Positions 24,788 through 32,903 are shown, counted from the first letter of the stretch. The stretch: 49,476 bases of DNA from Oscillospiraceae bacterium (GCA_017481565.1 JAFUOZ010000002.1:1-49476); one strand, 5' to 3'. The notes: a model not told the origin generated them from the sequence alone. Program-made: numbers and translations.

Positions 24788-26110
24788 TAATCTACCATTA
24801 GTTTTATCAGATTTAATATATACCTTTCGTATAGCATCATATTCCCTGAATTCCGTCCCCCATGAGACCGCAATAACCGCAGTCATATTTATCATCAGCA
24901 TAAGATAATTCACAATATCCGCAAGTCCCCAGAGGCTTGATATATCAGCCGCACCGCCGATAAAAAGGAGTATCACCTGCATTATCCTGTAAATATATAC
25001 CCCTTTTTTTCCGCCGCCGATATTTTTCAGACTAAGCTCACCGCAGCAGCACCAGCCCAGCACCGACGAAGCCGCAAATATCATCACACATACCGAAAGA
25101 AGAAACTCCCCCATAATGCCGAAAGCCGCTCCGAAGGTGTCCGAAAGTACAGCTGCACTGTCATCTGATATATCCGCACCTGCCGTAAGAACAGCAAGAG
25201 CGGTAAGGGTACAGCATATCACCGTATCGATGAACACCTCACAGGCTGCCCATTTTCCTGCCTTGTCAGGATCGGTTATCCCCGATGAAGAGTGTACCGC
25301 CGCCGAGCTGCCCAGACCTGCTTCATTTGAGAATATACCTCTTCTCATACCCACACTGACCGCCGACCTGACAGTATATCCCACCGCCCCTCCTGCCGCC
25401 GCTTTTATCCCCAGCCCCTGACGGAATATTTCACCAACCGCATAGGGTATATTCTCCCTGTTTATTATCACCACCCCCAGAGCGAGAGCGATATATATGA
25501 CCGATACAGGCGGTATAAGCCTTTCCGCCGCCCGCGATATCCTTTCCGCTCCTCCAAGTATAACAGGTGCAAGCACCGCCGAGATAACAAGAGCAGCGGT
25601 TATTTTTCCGCTGCCCGTAAGCTCCGATGCAGCGGAACAGGCAGCACTGCCCTGAAGCATATTACCCATAGTAAAAGCAGCGCATATACACAGCACCCCA
25701 TAAATAACCGAAAAAAATTTTCCGCATGGCATCTGTGAAATATAAGAAAAAGGAGCAGCCTTTCCCTTTCCCTTCATGGAAAAGATACCCAGATAATTTT
25801 CCGAATAAGCCGCCGCCATGCCGAAAAATGCGGTTATATTCATCCAGAGGACCGCTCCGGGTCCGCCTGCCGCCAGAGCCGCAGCCGTTCCCAGAATATT
25901 TCCCGTTCCCATTGAAGCGGCAAGCACCGCCGCAATGGAGGAGGAGCATTTTTTATCCTTATCCGACGAAAAAAACGCCTTGAATATTCTTTTTATTTTA
26001 AGCTGAATAAATCCGCATTTAAAGGAAAGAAAAATAAAGGCGGCAAAGATAAGGACTATCGTCAGATTGCCCCATAACGCATTGTTTATTTTATCTATAA
26101 CATTACTCAT
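24758..26110 (-). CDS. Alanine/glycine:cation symporter (AGCS) family protein
   Basis: Secondary transporter of 450 residues with about 10 transmembrane segments, taking up alanine or glycine with sodium or protons. Family signatures: AASMGTGNILGTAAALAAGGPGAVLWM (about 64-91, including the conserved Gly-rich loop) and MRRGIFSNEAGLGSSAAVHSS (about 255-275). The transport domain is complete, and the C-terminal tail after about residue 420 is short and basic. GGGGTG precedes the start. It overlaps the small membrane protein gene tail to tail by 30 bp; no terminator separates them. Confidence 0.92.
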   Translation of the reverse strand: MSNVIDKINNALWGNLTIVLIFAAFIFLSFKCGFIQLKIKRIFKAFFSSDKDKKCSSSIAAVLAASMGTGNILGTAAALAAGGPGAVLWMNITAFFGMAAAYSENYLGIFSMKGKGKAAPFSYISQMPCGKFFSVIYGVLCICAAFTMGNMLQGSAACSAASELTGSGKITAALVISAVLAPVILGGAERISRAAERLIPPVSVIYIALALGVVIINRENIPYAVGEIFRQGLGIKAAAGGAVGYTVRSAVSVGMRRGIFSNEAGLGSSAAVHSSSGITDPDKAGKWAACEVFIDTVICCTLTALAVLTAGADISDDSAAVLSDTFGAAFGIMGEFLLSVCVMIFAASSVLGWCCCGELSLKNIGGGKKGVYIYRIMQVILLFIGGAADISSLWGLADIVNYLMLMINMTAVIAVSWGTEFREYDAIRKVYIKSDKTNGRLSCSHDKKCR

Positions 26111-26226
26111 TGTATATACACCCCATATAGCTGTTTATAAAATTATATTAAAGCCGATGATAATTTATAACTATACATTTTGTATATACACCAATACATA
26201 AAACACGTGGTAAAGAGAGTGATATA

Positions 26227-26589
26227 ATGAACAGCTTTGGAATATCAAAAATCAGCTTTTATTTTTTATCTGTACAGGCAACAACATTTTATATACTGTC
26301 AATATACAAATTCAGTGAATATACACTTTTTACATCTGTATTATATATTACAATTCTTTTTATATTAAGAAAAGTCATTAACAATGTAAGAATAACCGTT
26401 GACAATGATCGGATATGTATCTCCTCGGGAGTGATCATCCGCAAGGAGACATACATCATTTCAGATAACATAGAATACATTTCCAATTACAGCACACTGG
26501 GCATATCCCTGCTTAGACTTCACACAGCAAGCGGAGAAATAATACTCCCTCCCATATCAACCGAAAACTCCGCATATATAAATCGGTAA
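26227..26589 (+). CDS. Small membrane protein with PH-like (YdbS/bPH2) domain
   Basis: Protein of 120 residues: two hydrophobic segments (about 8-50, FYFLSVQATTFYILSIYKF and LFTSVLYITILFILRKVI) and then a strand-rich part, NVRITVDNDRICISSGVIIR, ETYIISDNIEYISN, LRLHTASGEIILPPI. The sequence 'vdndRI.i..G.i...t.ii...I.yi' is the usual pattern of bacterial PH-like domains. Function unknown. AAGAGAGTG precedes the ATG. AT-rich relative to the AGCS gene it is divergent from. Confidence 0.6.
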   Translation: MNSFGISKISFYFLSVQATTFYILSIYKFSEYTLFTSVLYITILFILRKVINNVRITVDNDRICISSGVIIRKETYIISDNIEYISNYSTLGISLLRLHTASGEIILPPISTENSAYINR

Positions 26590-26591
26590 AC

Positions 26592-26629
26592 AAAAAATCA
26601 GCCGAAAAGCATTTTTTAGCTTTTCGGCT
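26592..26629 (-). terminator. Terminator of the patatin operon
   Basis: Minus strand AGCCGAAAAGC-taaaaaat-GCTTTTCGGCT followed by GATTTTTTG. It lies 27 bp after the stop of the 42-residue ORF. Confidence 0.8.
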
Positions 26630-26655
26630 GTTCACATATATCAATGATATTGATA

Positions 26656-26784
26656 CTAACCATTTTTCTTTGAAAAAAGTTCGTCTTCCATTTTTTTAAT
26701 TGCCGCTTCCAATTCCTCGGGTGACATTTGTTTTACCCAATCAGGAACTATAACATTATCATCTAATCTCTTTTCCATTTCCAT
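26656..26784 (-). CDS. Small acidic protein (42 aa) downstream of the patatin gene
   Basis: Open frame of 42 codons beginning MEMEKRLDDNVIVPDWVKQM and ending KKMEDELFSKKNG. The ATG has a strong GGGAGGTG seven bases upstream, which supports real translation. The middle SPEELEAAIKKMEDEL should form an amphipathic helix. It begins 47 bp after the patatin stop and is followed by a terminator, so the two are probably cotranscribed. I know no family for it. Its small size and acidic helix would suit a partner or inhibitor of the phospholipase, but that is only inference from position. Confidence 0.6.
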   Translation of the reverse strand: MEMEKRLDDNVIVPDWVKQMSPEELEAAIKKMEDELFSKKNG

Positions 26785-26831
26785 ATTAAAGCACCTCCCA
26801 GAAATCAATATTGTAGTTTCTTTTCAAATCA

Positions 26832-28283
26832 CTACTTTTTTCTATTTTTGAACTCTATATATTTTTCGAGGCTTTCAAGAAGCTTTTTTCCACTAAAAGT
26901 ATAAGCTACACAGTTATCATTGCTATCAAGAATCCTATAATGATTAAGTCTTACCCCTATTCTATGTTGCTGTATTTTATATCCGCCAACATGAATCAAG
27001 TCACAATACCATGTTTTACCTCCCATAGTTTTATGGTTGGCTTTAGTAATTTCATTATTAAAACGAATAAATTCTTCCATATCTTTTGCTTTTGTGATAT
27101 GATTTGCAACAAGATATAATATTTTAATATTGACTTCATCAAAGTAGATGTCTAACGTTTGCATGGTTTGTGCAGACGAAATCAATGTGAACGATACCAA
27201 AGGATTTAATGCAGTCATAGTTGAAAACATAGCAACCATTGCAGTATAAATAATTCTATTGCCTTTAACAACACCATTTCCAACTTTTTTTATTAGTATT
27301 CTTAAAGCATCTATATATCCTAATTCTATCAAAAAATTGATTTTGGGATTGGTAAAATTCATTGTACCTTCAAATATTCCCCCAATGTCTATAGTAGGTT
27401 TTATCACTTCAAAACGAGTATTAGGATATATCATATCAGTATCTATGGTAAAAACACCTGGAATTACATTATGTACTTTTACTTTTCTTATATTGTAATG
27501 CGTATCCAACGCTATAACATAACATTTTTTGCATCCTAAATTTACTGCACATTCTATCGGTATATTATAAAATTCATGAATACCTGCATCGTAATATTCT
27601 CTTCCGTCTATTGTAACCTTGGGATAAATATCAACTACAGTCTTATTATCACGATTTATTGACATTGCTGAAGTAGCAAGTAGATATTGTTTTATTTTCC
27701 AAACTTCCAAATCGTTAATACAAACATAACTAACTGTATTTATATATTCACTTTTAAGATGAGTAGTATCTGGAAGAAAATTGTTAAACGGATTATTAAC
27801 CTCTTGCACCGTAACATATACATCCTTACCACAATAAGCAAGACGTTCAAGTGGCAAGCTATCAAGTATTCTTAGTAGTCCTTCACGTGAAAAAATACCA
27901 TTGCCGTCTTTATTTATTTCCAACATATCATTTGGAGTAATGTTTTTCCATATACGTTCAGCTAGTTCATAATCACCTAATGCTATTAACACAGCATTAA
28001 GAGCGCCTACAGACGTGCCTACTATTACTTTAATGTCATTCATAATATCATTTTCAATTAAAGCCTTCCATACACCTATCTGAAAAGCACCCTTGCCACC
28101 GCCACCAGCTAATACCAATGCCGTATTCTCACTCTCTGATAAATTCCCTTTGTGAATAATCTTTTTATTTTTACCACCTTTATTGTCTAATACCAATACC
28201 ATTTTCTCACTCTCTGATACTCCCACTTCACGAAAATCGTCCTTACCACTGTCTTCATCTAATACAAATGCTGTTCTTTCCAT
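26832..28283 (-). CDS. Patatin-like phospholipase with triplicated N-terminal segment
   Basis: Serine lipid hydrolase of the patatin family, 483 residues. It has the oxyanion-hole loop GGGGKG (60-65), the nucleophile elbow GTSVG with Ser91 and the catalytic Asp in DAG (Asp232), forming the Ser-Asp dyad; it would release fatty acids from membrane lipids. Residues 1-50 are unusual: two degenerate copies of the segment around the glycine loop (RTAFVLDEDSGKDD and KMVLVLDNKGGKNKK) precede the real one (NTALVLAGGGGKGAF). The region after about 300 is not recognised and has a hydrophobic segment (IIYTAMVAMFSTMTALNPL). The gene is AT-rich compared with most neighbours, suggesting transfer. AAGGGG precedes the ATG; a 42-residue ORF follows. 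Confidence 0.85.
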   Translation of the reverse strand: MERTAFVLDEDSGKDDFREVGVSESEKMVLVLDNKGGKNKKIIHKGNLSESENTALVLAGGGGKGAFQIGVWKALIENDIMNDIKVIVGTSVGALNAVLIALGDYELAERIWKNITPNDMLEINKDGNGIFSREGLLRILDSLPLERLAYCGKDVYVTVQEVNNPFNNFLPDTTHLKSEYINTVSYVCINDLEVWKIKQYLLATSAMSINRDNKTVVDIYPKVTIDGREYYDAGIHEFYNIPIECAVNLGCKKCYVIALDTHYNIRKVKVHNVIPGVFTIDTDMIYPNTRFEVIKPTIDIGGIFEGTMNFTNPKINFLIELGYIDALRILIKKVGNGVVKGNRIIYTAMVAMFSTMTALNPLVSFTLISSAQTMQTLDIYFDEVNIKILYLVANHITKAKDMEEFIRFNNEITKANHKTMGGKTWYCDLIHVGGYKIQQHRIGVRLNHYRILDSNDNCVAYTFSGKKLLESLEKYIEFKNRKK

Positions 28284-28291
28284 ATATGATA
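28109..28291 (-). repeat. Three tandem copies of the patatin 5' end
   Basis: Related 33-bp cores lie at 28109-28141, 28187-28219 and 28259-28291 (plus strand CTAATACCAATGCCGT..., CTAATACCAATACCAT..., CTAATACAAATGCTGT..., each ending GATA), spaced 78 and 72 bp, so the reading frame is kept. Similarity extends about 20 bp further on the left of each core. Confidence 0.8.
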
Positions 28292-28321
28292 ATTCCCCTT
28301 TTAATCTTTACTATAATAACT

Positions 28322-28350
28322 ATCATATCACATAGATATTAATTTTTCAA
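28322..28350 (-). promoter_or_regulatory. Promoter of the patatin operon
   Basis: Minus strand TTGAAA, 17-nt spacer, TATGAT, about 35 nt before the ATG. Confidence 0.65.
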
Positions 28351-28443
28351 TGATAAACGAGCCTTTTGTAATAAATATATAATTATAATTAAAAAAACAA
28401 GATCACACAAATATTTGTAAAAACCGCACAAAATCTTTCAAAA

Positions 28444-28476
28444 ACCACTTGACATTTTATTAACAAGTGGTATAAT
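28444..28476 (+). promoter_or_regulatory. Promoter and overlapping operator-like inverted repeat of the fabG-like gene
   Basis: TTGACA (28449-28454), 16-nt spacer, TATAAT (28471-28476). The perfect inverted repeat ACCACTTG-N12-CAAGTGGT (28444-28471) covers the -35 box and ends at the first base of the -10 box, exactly where a repressor would block RNA polymerase. Half-site centres are 20 bp apart, about two helical turns. Confidence 0.7.
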
Positions 28477-28534
28477 GTATATATGATGTGCATGAAAAAT
28501 GCATAAAAAAATCAAACAACAAGGAGAGATTATC

Positions 28535-29278
28535 ATGCTTAAGGAAAAAACCGCTATAATCACAGGCGGAACAAGAGGAATCGGATATGCGATCGCACAG
28601 CTTTTTCTGAAAAACGGCGCAAAGGTAGCTGTTTTCGGCTCACGTCAGGAGACTGTCGATAATGCACTTGCAAAACTGAACGAAGAAAACTCCGCATATG
28701 AAGTAATGGGACTCTGCCCCGATCTTACAGATTACAATGCAGTTGAAGCCGCATTTGCCCAAGTAAAGAACAAGTTCGGCGCAATAGATATTCTCGTAAA
28801 CAATGCAGGAATTTCCGCAAGAGAACCTATCGAGGCATATGCTCCCGACGCATTCAAGAATATTATGGACCTTAACGTAACAGCTGTATTCAACGGCTGT
28901 AAGGCTGCTGTTCCATATATGAAGGAGCAGGGTGCAGGCTCTATCATCAACACAAGCTCAATGGTATCAAAAACAGGTCAGGTATCGGGCGTAGGCTATC
29001 CTACATCAAAGTTTGCCGTAAACGGTCTTACAGTAAGCCTTTCCAGAGAGCTTGGCAAATATAACATCAGAGTAAACGCAGTTGCTCCCGGTGTTACAAG
29101 AACTGACATGGTTGCCGCTCTTCCTGCTGAAATGGTAGCCAAGGTTGCAGCCGGTATCCCCATGGGACGTGTAGGCGAGCCGGAAGAGGTGGCAAACGCA
29201 TTCCTCTTCCTTGCAAGCGATATGTCCAGCTATGTTTCGGGTACTGTCCTAAATGTTGACGGCGCAACTATAAATTAA
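28535..29278 (+). CDS. fabG: SDR-family oxidoreductase, 3-oxoacyl-ACP reductase-like
   Basis: Classical short-chain dehydrogenase/reductase of 247 residues. NADP(H)-binding TGGTRGIG is at 10-17, NNAG at 89-92, and the catalytic Ser142, Tyr155 and Lys159 are in SSMVSKTGQVSGVGYPTSK. Closing motifs NIRVNAVAPGVTRTDM and MSSYVSGTVLNVDGA are those of FabG. It would reduce 3-oxoacyl-ACP, but no other fatty acid synthesis gene is nearby and many SDRs of this type act on sugars or sterols (some gut Clostridia use them as hydroxysteroid dehydrogenases), so the symbol is provisional. The ATG at 28535 has AAGGAGAG eight bases upstream; the open frame begins 12 codons earlier. The gene stands alone under an operator-bearing promoter. 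Confidence 0.8.
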   Translation: MLKEKTAIITGGTRGIGYAIAQLFLKNGAKVAVFGSRQETVDNALAKLNEENSAYEVMGLCPDLTDYNAVEAAFAQVKNKFGAIDILVNNAGISAREPIEAYAPDAFKNIMDLNVTAVFNGCKAAVPYMKEQGAGSIINTSSMVSKTGQVSGVGYPTSKFAVNGLTVSLSRELGKYNIRVNAVAPGVTRTDMVAALPAEMVAKVAAGIPMGRVGEPEEVANAFLFLASDMSSYVSGTVLNVDGATIN

Positions 29279-29318
29279 TTCGCAATTCGCAATTATAACA
29301 AAAAATTTATAAGCTTAC

Positions 29319-29357
29319 AAAAACATCCGCACAGATTTGTTTGTGCGGATGTTTTTT
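29319..29357 (+). terminator. Terminator of the fabG-like gene
   Basis: AAAACATCCGCAC...TGTGCGGATGTTTTTT, strong in both directions. Confidence 0.9.
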
Positions 29358-29401
29358 CATCACAATTTAAATTGTGCATTACGCATTGCGAATTGAGCAT
29401 T

Positions 29402-29442
29402 AAAAAAGGACTGTCACATAACACTATGCAACAGTCCTTTTA
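29402..29442 (-). terminator. Terminator of ptsH
   Basis: Minus strand AAAAGGACTGT...ACAGTCCTTTTTT with a 16-nt loop. Confidence 0.85.
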
Positions 29443-29516
29443 TATAGCAAATAATGTCTGATAAAGCTGTGAGTCCCAAATAATTGCGCATTACGCATTG
29501 CGAATTGCGAATTGAT

Positions 29517-29789
29517 TTATCTTGTCTCCTCAGCAAAGCCGCTCTCAACGAGCTCTACGAGACCCTGAACAGCATCATTCTCGTCAGCACCGTCAGCGAT
29601 AATTCTGATCTGTGTACCGCCTACAATACCAAGTGAAAGAATACCGAGAAGTGACTTGGCATTAACACGTCTTTCTTCCTTCTCAATCCAGATTGATGAC
29701 TTGAATTCGTTTGCCTTCTGGATGAAGAATGTTGCAGGTCTTGCATGGAGACCTACCTGATTCTGAACCATTACATCTTTAACGAACAT
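29517..29789 (-). CDS. ptsH: HPr-family phosphocarrier protein
   Basis: HPr-like protein of 90 residues. His15 in GLHARPA is the site phosphorylated by enzyme I, and Ser46 in NAKSLLGILSLG is the regulatory site for HPr kinase, so both PTS transfer and CcpA-type catabolite control are possible. No ptsI or PTS permease is in the window. It is monocistronic, with its own promoter and a strong terminator. GGAGAG precedes the ATG. Because His15 is present, it is HPr rather than Crh. Confidence 0.93.
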   Translation of the reverse strand: MFVKDVMVQNQVGLHARPATFFIQKANEFKSSIWIEKEERRVNAKSLLGILSLGIVGGTQIRIIADGADENDAVQGLVELVESGFAEETR

Positions 29790-29850
29790 AAAATCTCTCC
29801 TATTCTTTAAGCGGCTTTAAAAGCCCTTGTGGTGTAATTCCAACATCTAT

Positions 29851-29879
29851 ATTATACAATGCAATTTCAAGTTAGTCAA
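29851..29879 (-). promoter_or_regulatory. Promoter of ptsH
   Basis: Minus strand TTGACT, 17-nt spacer, TATAAT. The 262-bp gap to trmD is otherwise AT-rich; no clear terminator for trmD is seen in it. Confidence 0.75.
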
Positions 29880-30051
29880 TGACAAAATCAGATTTAATTC
29901 CGTTTTCCCTCAAATTTCTGCTATTTGAACAGCCAAAAGGATTTTCTGAATTTTGATTTGTTTAAAATAACCATATTTATAACTTCTCTACAATTTTCAA
30001 CAATATATTATATGAATTTTCGCCACATTTTCTTTATTATATAACTGGGAT

Positions 30052-30768
30052 TTATTTCTTTTTTTGTTCATCATTGTGATTTTGCATATATTTGTCATAC
30101 ATATCGGGTCTTCTTTCGGCAGTAATTTTCAGTGCCTGCTCATGTCTGTATGCGGCAATATTCTTATGATGCCCCGTCAGAAGCACAGGCGGCACAGGCA
30201 TATCATGCCACACCTCAGGACGTGTATAATGAGGATATTCCAAAAGACCTCCGTAATGACTTTCCTCTTCAAAGCATTCCGCCGAGGAAAGCACACCCTC
30301 GCACATTCTCGCTGCAGCGTCACATACGATAAGCGCAGGAAGCTCGCCGCCCGTAAGCACATAATCCCCTGCAGAAAGCTCCTCATCAACGATACTGTCG
30401 ATAAGCCGCTGATCCAGACCTTCATAGTGACCGCATATTATAAATATATTCTCCATTTTTGAAAGCTCCACAGCTTTCTGCTGTGTGAACACCTTTCCCT
30501 TCGGTGACATATATATAACATGAGGCTTTGCCCCCATTTTCTCACAGACAGCCTCCCAGCAGCGATAAACGGGATCTGCCTGCATGACCATTCCCATTCC
30601 GCCGCCATAGGGATTATCATCAACACGGCGGTGCTTGTCAAGAGTATAATCCCTTATCTGATGACAGTTGAACTCTACCTTTCCCGCCTTTACCGCACGC
30701 CCCAGAATGCTTTCATTGAGTACGGTCATGCACATATCGGGAAAAAGAGTAGCTATATCTATTCTCAT
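30052..30768 (-). CDS. trmD: tRNA (guanine-N1)-methyltransferase
   Basis: TrmD, 238 residues, which methylates G37 of tRNAs with SAM to prevent +1 frameshifting. The trefoil-knot SPOUT motifs are visible: MRIDIATLFPDM at the start, NPYGGGMGMVMQADP (about 58-72), YMSPKGKVF, CGHYEGLDQRLID and the SAM-binding YVLTGGELPALIV. I use the ATG at 30768, 13 bp after the rimM stop, as the family start; the frame is open 11 codons further into rimM. It is the last gene of the ffh operon. rplS, which usually follows, is absent. Confidence 0.95.
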   Translation of the reverse strand: MRIDIATLFPDMCMTVLNESILGRAVKAGKVEFNCHQIRDYTLDKHRRVDDNPYGGGMGMVMQADPVYRCWEAVCEKMGAKPHVIYMSPKGKVFTQQKAVELSKMENIFIICGHYEGLDQRLIDSIVDEELSAGDYVLTGGELPALIVCDAAARMCEGVLSSAECFEEESHYGGLLEYPHYTRPEVWHDMPVPPVLLTGHHKNIAAYRHEQALKITAERRPDMYDKYMQNHNDEQKKK

Positions 30769-30781
30769 AAGCCTATACCCT

Positions 30782-31282
30782 TTAGTCAAAAAGTCCGTCA
30801 AGCTTGTGTATCAGCATTTTCCCGCCCTCAATATCCGTCTCTATGATAACATCGGGAATAGCGGGGATAAGATATTCCCTGTCCGCTCCCTTTACCACAT
30901 AAACATCATTTGCGCCTGTTGCCTTTACCTCGGAAAGCCTGCCGTATTCGGTGCCGTCATCGTTATCTATAACGGTAAGTCCGATAAGATCCTGCACAAA
31001 ATAACAGCCTTCCTCAAGCTCTACCTCGTCCCTGTCCATATAGAGTATCTTTCCTCTCAAAAGCTGTGCTTCCTCAACAGTATTCACGCCTTTGATCTTA
31101 ACAAGCACGATATTCTTGTGAGGACGTGCCTTTTCTATCTCAACGGGAGTACTTCCCTTGTCAAAATAAAGCCTGTCAAATTCGCAGAGAAAATCTGCCG
31201 AATCGCACCAGGGATCAACTCTCACATCGCCCTTCAGACCCTGAACAGCGACGATCTTTCCTATTTCAAGATATTTTTTCAT
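30782..31282 (-). CDS. rimM: 16S rRNA processing protein RimM
   Basis: RimM, 166 residues, a 30S maturation factor that binds S19. The N-terminal domain has EIGKIVAVQGLKGDVRVDPW, and the PRC-barrel domain lies at about 90-165 (VELEEGCYFVQDLIGLTVID, LIPAIPDVIIETDIEGGKML). It lies between the ankyrin gene and trmD, 13-14 bp from each, in the usual rpsP-khpA-rimM-trmD order. Confidence 0.95.
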   Translation of the reverse strand: MKKYLEIGKIVAVQGLKGDVRVDPWCDSADFLCEFDRLYFDKGSTPVEIEKARPHKNIVLVKIKGVNTVEEAQLLRGKILYMDRDEVELEEGCYFVQDLIGLTVIDNDDGTEYGRLSEVKATGANDVYVVKGADREYLIPAIPDVIIETDIEGGKMLIHKLDGLFD

Positions 31283-31296
31283 ATACTATCCTTCCA

Positions 31297-32103
31297 TTAA
31301 TCAAACAGCTCTGCCGCATTTTCTACCACCCATTCGCGATAGGATCTTTCCAGCAGCTCCGCTATCCTGTCATATGCCGCCTGCTCATCAGGAGCAAGGG
31401 TCAGATTTTTTGCTTTCACAAAATAATATTTAAAGGGCACCATAAGTCTGCCCTCATCACTTATCGAAACAGCCTTTCTGTCTGCTCCCGCCCGGCAAAG
31501 AAGCTCTATAAGCTCCGCATTATAGCCCTCGTCAAAGGCAGCGGCACAGGTCAGCGCAGATATATACATATTCGGCTTATAATCAGGCTCCGCACCTCTT
31601 TCGATAAGAAGTGCCGCCATTTCAGTATCCCCGTTCATGCAGGCAGTACCGAGGGGCGTAAACTGACCGAAGCAGTTATTTACCTCCGCACCGTTTGCAA
31701 GCATAAGCTTTACCGATTCAATATCGCCGTTTTTAACGCTTTCCACAAAGGCACATTCCTTAAAGCGTGTATTTACGGAGGGATTTGCACCTCTTTCCAG
31801 TATTGTACGGATCGCCTTATGATCCTCGTTTCCGGCGGCTACATATAATATATCTTCATCGGTATAGTCAAATACACCGAATTTCCCGTCAAGATATACC
31901 CCGTAAAGAAACGGTATGCAAAATGCTATACCGAATGCAAGCAAAGTGCCTGCCGCATTTACAGCCGATTTTTTCGGGTTTATCTTTTTCGTACCCTTAA
32001 GAATTAAAAAAATAATCGGCAAAACAACCAGTGTGATGCCGACAAAAAACAGCACCCGTACTGCCGACAGATGCATCAGAAGGGTCAGCTGCATCAGCTC
32101 CAC
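31297..32103 (-). CDS. Membrane-anchored ankyrin repeat protein within the ffh operon
   Basis: Protein of 268 residues. Two N-terminal transmembrane segments (about 14-36, VRVLFFVGITLVVLPIIFLIL, and 47-68, AVNAAGTLLAFGIAFCIPFLYG) are followed by ankyrin repeats: ERGANPSVNTRFKECAFVES, VKNGDIESVKLMLANGAEVN, FGQFTPLGTACMNGDTEMAALLIERGAEP, and YNAELIELLCRAGADRK. The repeats would form a protein-binding surface, either cytoplasmic or outside depending on topology. It occupies the place taken in Bacillus by ylqD, between khpA and rimM, 14 bp before rimM and 39 bp after the khpA stop, so it is surely cotranscribed with ribosome-assembly genes. Function unknown. Confidence 0.8.
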   Translation of the reverse strand: MELMQLTLLMHLSAVRVLFFVGITLVVLPIIFLILKGTKKINPKKSAVNAAGTLLAFGIAFCIPFLYGVYLDGKFGVFDYTDEDILYVAAGNEDHKAIRTILERGANPSVNTRFKECAFVESVKNGDIESVKLMLANGAEVNNCFGQFTPLGTACMNGDTEMAALLIERGAEPDYKPNMYISALTCAAAFDEGYNAELIELLCRAGADRKAVSISDEGRLMVPFKYYFVKAKNLTLAPDEQAAYDRIAELLERSYREWVVENAAELFD

Positions 32104-32142
32104 CTCCGTTTTATATTTACTTGATCAAGATCACCCTTAAGA

Positions 32143-32376
32143 TCAATCGATCTCAACCATAATTTTCTGATTTATTCTGCCTGCGCCTGCACGCATAACA
32201 GTTCTGATAGCCTTAGCGATCTTGCCCTGCTTGCCGATAACACGGCCCATATCATCAGCTGCAACGTGAAGATGATAAACAACAACACCCTCAGCGTCGG
32301 GCTCGTCCGCCTCAACGGAAACAGCAGCCTTATCCTCAACAAGACCTGCTGCAATAGTTTCAAGAAGTTCCTTCAT
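32143..32376 (-). CDS. khpA: KH-domain RNA-binding protein KhpA
   Basis: Single KH-domain protein, 77 residues, with the RNA-gripping GKQG loop in GRVIGKQGKIAKAIRTV (about 45-61). KhpA works with KhpB (Jag/EloR) as a global RNA chaperone in Gram-positive bacteria. I use the ATG at 32376 with AAAGGA ten bases upstream; the frame is open 14 codons further. It lies 173 bp after rpsP, and that spacer contains a hairpin-prone stretch near 32505-32530 (GGACACCTGCCTT / AAGGCGGTGCTCC). Confidence 0.92.
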   Translation of the reverse strand: MKELLETIAAGLVEDKAAVSVEADEPDAEGVVVYHLHVAADDMGRVIGKQGKIAKAIRTVMRAGAGRINQKIMVEID

Positions 32377-32549
32377 AATATTAATATCCTTTCCCCGTAA
32401 AAATATACGGTATATCATTTCCGCAATATGATCGACCGGAACGGATAAGCAGCGGAATAAGCGTTACGGTCTGATAAAAAAATACAGATCAGCGATTGGA
32501 GCACCGCCTTAAAGGCAGGTGTCCAACGTGACTGCGTGTTTTCCCGAAA

Positions 32550-32789
32550 TTACTTGGAAGCGATATCGAGAAGCTTCTTAACAGTGTCTGTAGGCTGTGC
32601 GCCGTTAGCCATCCACTTCTGTGCCTTTTCTGTATCAACCTTGATTACAGAGGGCTCCTTTGTAGGATCATAGTAGCCGATCTCTTCGATGAATCTGCCA
32701 TCTCTGGGATATCTTGAATCAGCAACAACGATACGGTAGAAGGGAGCCTTCTTAGCGCCCATTCTTCTGAGTCTGATTTTTACTGCCAT
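32550..32789 (-). CDS. rpsP: Ribosomal protein S16
   Basis: S16, 79 residues, a 30S protein needed early in assembly. [20 protein letters not shown] and [21 protein letters not shown] are diagnostic. The ATG at 32789 is chosen because GGAGGTAAAGAA stands directly before it; an ATG five codons upstream lies ahead of that site. Confidence 0.97.
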   Translation of the reverse strand: MAVKIRLRRMGAKKAPFYRIVVADSRYPRDGRFIEEIGYYDPTKEPSVIKVDTEKAQKWMANGAQPTDTVKKLLDIASK

Positions 32790-32903
32790 TTTCTTTACCT
32801 CCAATAAAATACATAGAATAACTCAATAAAGAGTAACTCTCAGCTTAAATTAATCCTTCGCATAAAGCGAATATATATCAAAACGCCTGATATGCGTTAT
32901 GAT

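Larger units (their letters stand above)
29275..29515. repeat. Heptamer repeat arrays around two terminators (fabG/ptsH gap)
   Basis: Short arrays at 29275-29296 (TTAATTCGCAATTCGCAATT), 29371-29401 (inverse orientation, TGTGCATTACGCATTGCGAA) and 29482-29515 (TTGCGCATTACGCATTGCGA). The first and second flank the first terminator in inverse orientation, as at spoIVA/nadB; the second and third flank the ptsH terminator in the same orientation. Confidence 0.75.

Noticed and set aside
26832..28283. CBASS or retron-type anti-phage effector
   Set aside because: Patatin domains occur as CBASS effectors, but there is no cyclic-nucleotide synthase, reverse transcriptase or helper gene beside it.
31126..31848. 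240-codon open frame on the plus strand
   Set aside because: Antisense to rimM and the ankyrin gene, both well supported; composition is not protein-like and no start signals are seen.
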